A stretch of 64,000 nucleotides of DNA, taken from contig MU004244.1 in assembly GCA_010405405.1 (NCBI GenBank), positions 437,895 to 501,894 of the forward strand, in the 5' to 3' direction. The stretch comes from Microthyrium microscopicum (Eukaryota > Ascomycota > Dothideomycetes > Microthyriales > Microthyriaceae). A program made the position numbers and the translations under genes. This document shows, one piece after another, positions 58,520 through 64,000 of this stretch (the first letter of the stretch is position 1; the number at the start of each line of letters is the position of its first letter). The notes under the pieces are model-generated. The model was not told the origin of the DNA. It saw only the letters and a program-made list of their open reading frames with translations, and ran no database searches.

Positions 58520-59575
58520 TGTGACACAGCTCGCAGCACTGAGCTCTAGACTTGATCAAGTTCCTGAATTTGGCGCAGAGGTAGATTATATCGTTATCGT
58601 CCTCCAAAGGCAAGTTATATGTATGTCAGGGTGATACAATATGGACTCTCGTCCGGTGTCGCAATATTCCCAACCAAGCTGGAAGAGGTATGTCAACCAA
58701 ACGGAGTCGATGAGACAGCTCTAGCTGATACAGAATAGGTGAAATTAGCAGGAAGAGTCAAGTTATATCACAGAAAAATAGCAGTGAGGTAGGTGAATGG
58801 AAGAATTTATTCTGCCATACTGTTGACAGCGCCAAACCCTGCTAGTCAGTTTGCGGCAGGCAAATACCAAGTTCGTAGTCCAGGGCGGTTGGTAAACAGA
58901 TGGAAAGAAGCAAAAACAGCCGATTCAGATGGCCAGAATCACTCATTCGCCCTGAGCAGTCGTTGACGCATGAAGCTAGGATGGCGCAATGCTCTTCTGA
59001 TGAAAGTGTGAGAGAAAACGTCACAACAGAGCCACAACTTGGCTCACTCTTCCCCTGTGCTTCAACGCAGATTCCCGTTAGCAGCTGCAAGGGCCATCAG
59101 GAAATCCCATCCTCTCGAGGATGGGCAAAATAAAATAAGAAAAGATCTCGATGTCGGTCAAGCAAGAGATCGTACGACGAAAATCTGGATGGTTAGTAGT
59201 TGGACTAATCTTATCCATCCATCTTATCTGATCGATTTCGCTCTATCAAATTCTTTCAATGCTTCATTGTCTGAAGTTTCATTGTTCATGCACTTCTCAC
59301 TCCTTGATTTCGCTCAAATTCCTGCGCTGAACTGCGCTTCCAACAAAAGCTAGACCTGCTGGACCAGGGAAGCCTATGCGAGTTAGATGCTGGGCTCATC
59401 GAGGTGCACATAGGGAAAGCTCGGGCATTCCTCTAAGCTTACCATGAACCGTGGTCACTGAATTGAACAGTCTACCGCTTTTTGATTGCCTGACTCCGTC
59501 GAATATCCTGAGCTTCAAAACCACTCAAGACCCCAAGAATAATTTTTCTGTTTTTCTGGTCAAAATACAAGTATC
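58520..59575. other. Divergent intergenic region, sidA and TFC6-like promoters
   Basis: About 1 kb without a supported gene. It contains GATA-type words at 58594-58599 and 59224-59229 (TTATCT), relevant if sidA is iron-regulated. Short frames here lack similarity to anything known to me. Confidence 0.45.
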
Positions 59576-61825
59576 ATGGAGACCCCCGCCCGCCCCGTTC
59601 GTCGTTCAGGTCGTGCGTCAACTGCAAATAAGAAGTATTCGATAGATGCCTTCGAACAGTACAAAGATGCGCTTTACGCATCCGATGACTCTGGTTCCTC
59701 TGCCTCTGCGCCTATACACGTGTCTGACCACGATGAAGAAGCGGTCATCGAAGACATCGACCCTCTCGATGATGATTCTGATGAATTTGTCAATGAAGCT
59801 ATCGATGAAGTTGTCGATGGTTCTGTCGATGGAGAAGCCGACTTACGCGATCACACACCAACTGGAGAGCAATATCGCGGCATAGAAGTTGACTATGAAG
59901 GAAGTGATTCTGGCTCTGAAGAGCTGGGATTTGCCGCTCCATCACAACGAAAAGATCTGGTTGAGTACCTCAAAGACCGCGCCGAGGACATTGAAGAGAC
60001 CTCCCGTGGCCTACTGGACCTAGCTCAAAATTATAATCGAGACGATCGCGCCGTTACTATCGTCGGCAATTCAGAGGAAGACATCGTCCCTTTCATCAAA
60101 GCTCGGGATCGCTTCATGAATGCGTGGCATATCCCATCCGTTTTTGGTAAACCTCCTCGTGGAGGATCAGTAATGATATCTCCATACCACACAAAGGAGA
60201 AACGCGATTACGAGCTGAAGGAAGGCTGGGCCTGGTACTACGATCTTGGTGGTCGCAAAAAAATGCGCTCACTACAAACTGAAACAACCACAATCCGGAT
60301 CGCATCGAAAAGTCCTAGAGACTGGCCGGAGAACCAAAGTCCGTCGAGATTTCTTACTGGACCAGAGGGTGCTGAGAAGCTGAACGATCTTGCTCCAGGT
60401 GCTTGGATGCCGGTATCTCAAGCTCCAGATGAAAACGGTAAAAAGAGGAATGGATGGATTTTCAATTTCGGCGCGCAAGTTCAACTTCTGAGATGGGTCC
60501 CCAACAACGGTAGAACAGATCAGCTTCTTGCAGTGTCATCGAGACTGGAACTCGAGCAGCTCCGAGAGATATCAACAGCTGAAGAAGAAGCGCTGCCTTT
60601 GAACCTACATCGGCCTATGCCACGTGAAAATTCGTGGATCTACATTTATCAGATCAATGCTCGTGAAGAGAAGAAATTGGAAAGATTTATCAATCAGGAG
60701 GCTGAGCCGCATCTCCGCGCTGTTCTTCAGTTTGAATGGAATGAGCTGCGAAGTTTCGAATGGTGTCCTGCACCAGTACGCACTGATGAACCAGATGACG
60801 ATGAAATTTGCCATCTGGGATTGGCTGTGACTACTTGGTTGGACGGATATGTGCGAGTCCTTGATTTATCCATCCCGACGGATGAAGAAGAAACTCCTTT
60901 TATCCATATCAAAAAGGCTGCATTTGAAGTTCGCCCCCCAAACGCAGTCTGCACATGCGCCACCTGGCTCTCTCCTGATCAGATCGCAGTCGGTCTTTCG
61001 AATGGCAGCGTAGCAATCTGGAACATACCCAAAGGAATTGGAAAAGGTAATCAACGACCTTGGTGGTGCCATTCCATGGGGCCTTCGTATATTATGAGTA
61101 TAACGTCGGGCTACCCATCCCGTCCGAATATCCTCTTTACCACCGGAGCAGATGGAATCCAAAGAATGTCGGATATTCGAAACCCTCAAGCCGAGACGGT
61201 TACAACGGCACGACATCGCATTCCTCAATCGGTCATAGCATGGTCTGATATTGCGCAAGCGCTCATCGCCACCGACGATAACTATCTACTCGAAGCTCAT
61301 TACTTACGCTACTTTCACGCAGTTATTGGCTTCCAACGGTATCCAGCTGTCATGCTGGACATTGCAACAAGTCCTATTCATCCATACACTCTTTCGGCCT
61401 GTGCGGATGGCATGGTAGGCTGTTCCAACATCATGGCTATCATGCGCAACAAGAGGAATGCACATACCAGACATCTCTGGTTTAGATGGGATTGGCGACG
61501 TCCTATTCCGGAGACCTTGATGACAGTCGATGATGTCAAAAAGGATGCGAAAGTCACGAAATCTGGAGTTCTTTCACAGCCTCTAGGTCGAATGCAGGAC
61601 GGCTTCGAACCTCAACTTACCTCACTAGACGATATGGACAGACCAAATGGTGGCACAAAGCACAAGGTATGGTCCACTATTCATGAGGCCAACAGCGCTG
61701 TTCAACGCGTGTGCTGGAACCCAAACGTTCGAGCTGGAACTTGGGCTGCTGCTGCTACTGCCACTGGTCTAATAAGGATTGAGAACATTGGAGTCAATGA
61801 AAAGGAAAATAGTGGTATTGATTGA
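59576..61825 (+). CDS. WD-repeat protein, probable TFIIIC subunit (Tfc6/Sfc6-like)
   Basis: The single exon encodes 749 aa. A basic N-terminus (RPVRRSGRAS) leads to KYSIDAFEQYKDALY and a long acidic region, then a beta-propeller-like C-terminal half with WD-type signatures (for example CTCATWLSPDQIAVGLSNGS, VAIWNIP, and VQRVCWNPNVRAGTWAAAAT). This layout (AT-hook-like start, acidic linker, propeller) fits the TFIIIC subunit tau91/Tfc6, which with tau138/tau60 binds the B box of RNA polymerase III genes. The exact family is recalled from pattern rather than from a diagnostic motif; another nuclear WD protein is possible. The hypothetical gene on the minus strand converges 130 bp downstream. 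Confidence 0.65.
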   Translation: METPARPVRRSGRASTANKKYSIDAFEQYKDALYASDDSGSSASAPIHVSDHDEEAVIEDIDPLDDDSDEFVNEAIDEVVDGSVDGEADLRDHTPTGEQYRGIEVDYEGSDSGSEELGFAAPSQRKDLVEYLKDRAEDIEETSRGLLDLAQNYNRDDRAVTIVGNSEEDIVPFIKARDRFMNAWHIPSVFGKPPRGGSVMISPYHTKEKRDYELKEGWAWYYDLGGRKKMRSLQTETTTIRIASKSPRDWPENQSPSRFLTGPEGAEKLNDLAPGAWMPVSQAPDENGKKRNGWIFNFGAQVQLLRWVPNNGRTDQLLAVSSRLELEQLREISTAEEEALPLNLHRPMPRENSWIYIYQINAREEKKLERFINQEAEPHLRAVLQFEWNELRSFEWCPAPVRTDEPDDDEICHLGLAVTTWLDGYVRVLDLSIPTDEEETPFIHIKKAAFEVRPPNAVCTCATWLSPDQIAVGLSNGSVAIWNIPKGIGKGNQRPWWCHSMGPSYIMSITSGYPSRPNILFTTGADGIQRMSDIRNPQAETVTTARHRIPQSVIAWSDIAQALIATDDNYLLEAHYLRYFHAVIGFQRYPAVMLDIATSPIHPYTLSACADGMVGCSNIMAIMRNKRNAHTRHLWFRWDWRRPIPETLMTVDDVKKDAKVTKSGVLSQPLGRMQDGFEPQLTSLDDMDRPNGGTKHKVWSTIHEANSAVQRVCWNPNVRAGTWAAAATATGLIRIENIGVNEKENSGID

Positions 61826-61956
61826 AGAGCTTCCCAGCTTCTTCTTCACGACATAATGAGAAGTGTCTCTGCTCAGTTTCACCTAGAACCTATCATACAA
61901 GGTATGCCAATAGCATTTCGATATCCCTCACGGCTTCAGAATTTCCAAGGACTTTC

Positions 61957-62689
61957 TCATCGAAACATTCCCGTGAGGTCCCTAGAATGTCGTCGAGCAA
62001 ATCCGGTGATGCTTCCAATTCTGGATCTACGCCTCCCTGTGCCAGCAGACGTGTCCTCCATCTGTTCCTCTACGATCTCCTCAGCTGGCTCCGGAATCCG
62101 AGCAACCGACACTGAAGCCTTCTTCCTTTTCTTCTTGCCGCTGTAGGCCACCTCCGGCGTGCTTGGCAATCCTTCCATGTACCCCGACACGCGCGCATTC
62201 ATCTGCTGATTTCGCTCAATCGCCGCAGACACCGGTCCTCCATCGTACGGCGGCGTGCTGATTTCTGATCCAGTGGAACTTGCGCGGCTCATCCGCCTAG
62301 CACCCGAGACACTGGTCGATAGGCTTGGTCGTCTGCTGAGTGGAACACCGATTGGAACGCCACGAAATCTGGCAAAATCGCCATGACCGTCACTGCTTGT
62401 GCTGGCTGCGCTGCTAACGCTGCCATGGCGATCAGAAGAGCCGCCGATTATCATGAACTCATGGTTGCTGAGGTCCCATCCGGCGCAGAATGGACAAAAG
62501 TCACAGCGAATCTCCTGCATGGCATTAGTATGCGACCCAGGCTCGACAAGGGAGTCAACTCACCCATCCTTCCAATGCCAGTTTACCGGGACAAGTGGTT
62601 AATGTTATGCCAGAAGCGCATGGTTGGATCATATGATACCATCTGTGCTTGCAGGGAGTGGTCGCGTGGTTCAGGTCGACAAGACACAT
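61957..62689 (-). CDS. Cys-rich, Ser/Arg-rich protein of unknown function
   Basis: Two exons (62689-62564 and 62514-61957; 49-nt intron) encode 227 aa. The open frame of exon 2 alone would start at 62520, but exon 1 adds 42 in-frame residues rich in likely metal ligands: C2, H8, C13, H15, C24 and C33. These continue into C46, C49 and C52 across the junction (EGW then EIRCDFCPFCAGWDLSNHEF). This spacing suggests a zinc-binding fold of unrecognised type. The remaining 165 residues are low-complexity Ser/Arg/Gly with several RRxS-like phosphorylation sites and a basic patch KKKRKK, a possible nuclear signal. No known family is recognised. The DNA-level splice signals and the continuous cysteine pattern support the two-exon model. 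Confidence 0.68.
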
Positions 62690-64000
62690 TTTCAGTGTTG
62701 TATTCGAGGTTCCAAGATGGTGACGATGTAATGGCGGAGAATTACTGGTGGCAGTTATTCTTTGTTTTGAGCCTCATGGGATGTTGTTTGTGGGGTAAGC
62801 GATAAGGCGTGGGTTCTTTGTGCTGTTACTTGATCTGCCTTCCCTGTTTCAAAGAAGTCGTACAAACGGCAGTCTGGACCAACAGAGGATTGACGTAGTC
62901 CAATGACAAACGACTTTGGAGCACGTTTTGATAACGATCGATTGGTTGTTGCCTATCTTGGTATAGGTGTGACCTGAAGGGAGATTGAGATAAGTCGAAT
63001 GGGCAAGTGCGATCTATTATCGAGATCGGATGCTGCGAGATATAAGATATCAGAATCAAAACAGCAAGTAGACTCGAGCAGTGGGATCTATAATGCAAGT
63101 GTGCGGTAAGCAGAACGCCTCATGCAATGCAGTAACTTTCAGCTTCCAAGGCAATGGTAATTCACAATCTGGAAGTATGACTGAACTAGAACTGCAAGGC
63201 GTCGGGAGTCTGCATACCTTTATCAATTCCTGGTCAACTTGATGTTGGGAACAACTGCTAGTTATGTTAGATCATGGTCTAAAACAATCATATCACTTTC
63301 TCCTTGGCTTAGCCAAGATCTTATCCGCCACGTCTCTTGGGCCGTTGATCGTCTCACAGTTCCAAGCTCTATTAGGCAAACAACCGTTTGTGATGAGATT
63401 ATTAGCCGCGAGCCGCCCGACTGCCTAGAACTTCCAAGTCAATAGTAAAGCGATCAAAGTACAATACTCAATATCAATCGTCCCAGCCAATTCTTATGGC
63501 TTGGAAAGTACAATTATTGATAGTGATCGTAAGTATCATCCATCTAGGCATGCAGAACGAATCCTAGAAGAACGCCATTGGACACGATATAATGTTACCA
63601 TTCAGCCGGGCTAGAGCTACTCCTGTGACCTAATCAACTTGGGTCCAAGATATCTTCAAAACCTAAATCGAGACTCTGTCGAATTGGCAGTGTTGCTCAA
63701 AAACAGGGGTTCACTTGGCCGCCAAGTCCCACAAAACCTTGATCTTCCATCAAAATTTCTCCCTTTCGAAGCGAAGCCGAACCAGAAGATCTCGACAGAA
63801 CTACATTTTTCTCTGAAATGGTTCCACAAGCACGAGGGTCGTCGCGAGCAATGAGGGGCAGAACGTGCAAGTCTGGTTGGTAAAATACCCCTTTCCGTCA
63901 TCACGGTGAGCATGCAAGCAGCTGGCAAGAAAAAAATCTCTGCCCTCTGCCAGCAGCATCATTGTCAGTATTATGATTCCGATCGCGCCGGCGGCTCAAA
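62690..64000. other. Intergenic to window end, no gene supported
   Basis: About 1.3 kb of normal composition with frames under 100 codons and no family resemblance. The first part is the promoter of the Cys-rich gene. A gene beginning beyond the window cannot be excluded. Confidence 0.4.

Noticed and set aside
1-64000. CRISPR arrays, tRNA and rRNA genes
   Set aside because: No regularly spaced short repeats of CRISPR type and no convincing B-box/acceptor-stem pairing for a tRNA were seen; the host is a eukaryote and the tandem repeats present are coding or minisatellite.

Overview
The window comes from a filamentous ascomycete (Pezizomycotina). The evidence is short GT-AG introns of about 47-96 nt, often with CTAAC/CTGAC-like branch points; fungal-specific gene families (DASH subunit Dad4, a SidA-type ornithine hydroxylase, an afTMEM16-like anoctamin, a Trp-type alkyltransferase-like protein); and two large AT-rich blocks made of retrotransposons ruined by C-to-T/G-to-A transitions, the signature of repeat-induced point mutation (RIP). 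Species cannot be named from the sequence.

Layout. (1) 1.2-10.3 kb is gene-dense euchromatin: ARP5 (-), DAD4 (-, five small exons), a MARVEL-like membrane protein (+), IES6 (+), a RING-CH membrane E3 candidate (+) and an unrecognised membrane protein (-). (2) 11.66-18.41 kb is a complete RIP-degraded Ty1/Copia element on the minus strand, with 153-bp LTRs and an apparent 5-bp target duplication. (3) 18.4-31.2 kb is a gene-poor stretch followed by two very large minus-strand genes (1395 and 1776 aa). Their N-termini resemble each other, and both have membrane segments and long repetitive or disordered regions; I recognise neither. (4) 32.2-37.5 kb holds cystathionine beta-synthase (+), a CENP-H-like kinetochore protein (+) and an anoctamin/TMEM16 protein (-). 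(5) 37.7-49.0 kb is a second AT-rich block, built around a Gypsy chromovirus (319-bp LTRs, chromodomain remnant) inside other RIP-damaged DNA. (6) 49.4-62.7 kb is again gene-dense: an HSL-type esterase (-), a conserved hypothetical (-), an ATL protein (-), ARP8 (+), SidA (-), a TFIIIC WD-repeat subunit candidate (+) and a new-looking Cys-rich/Ser-rich protein (-).

How the genes relate. Three INO80 chromatin-remodeller subunits (Arp5, Ies6, Arp8) lie in this one window. Arp5 and Ies6, which form a physical subcomplex, are only about 2 kb apart. Two kinetochore proteins (Dad4 and a CENP-H-like protein) and a TFIIIC subunit add to a nuclear/chromatin theme. Metabolic genes (CYS4, SidA) are interspersed. 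The tandem pair of giant genes between the AT-rich blocks is the best candidate for something undescribed.

Exon structures were worked out by eye from splice signals, reading frame and recalled family conservation. Functional names rest on motif recognition; no database search was run.
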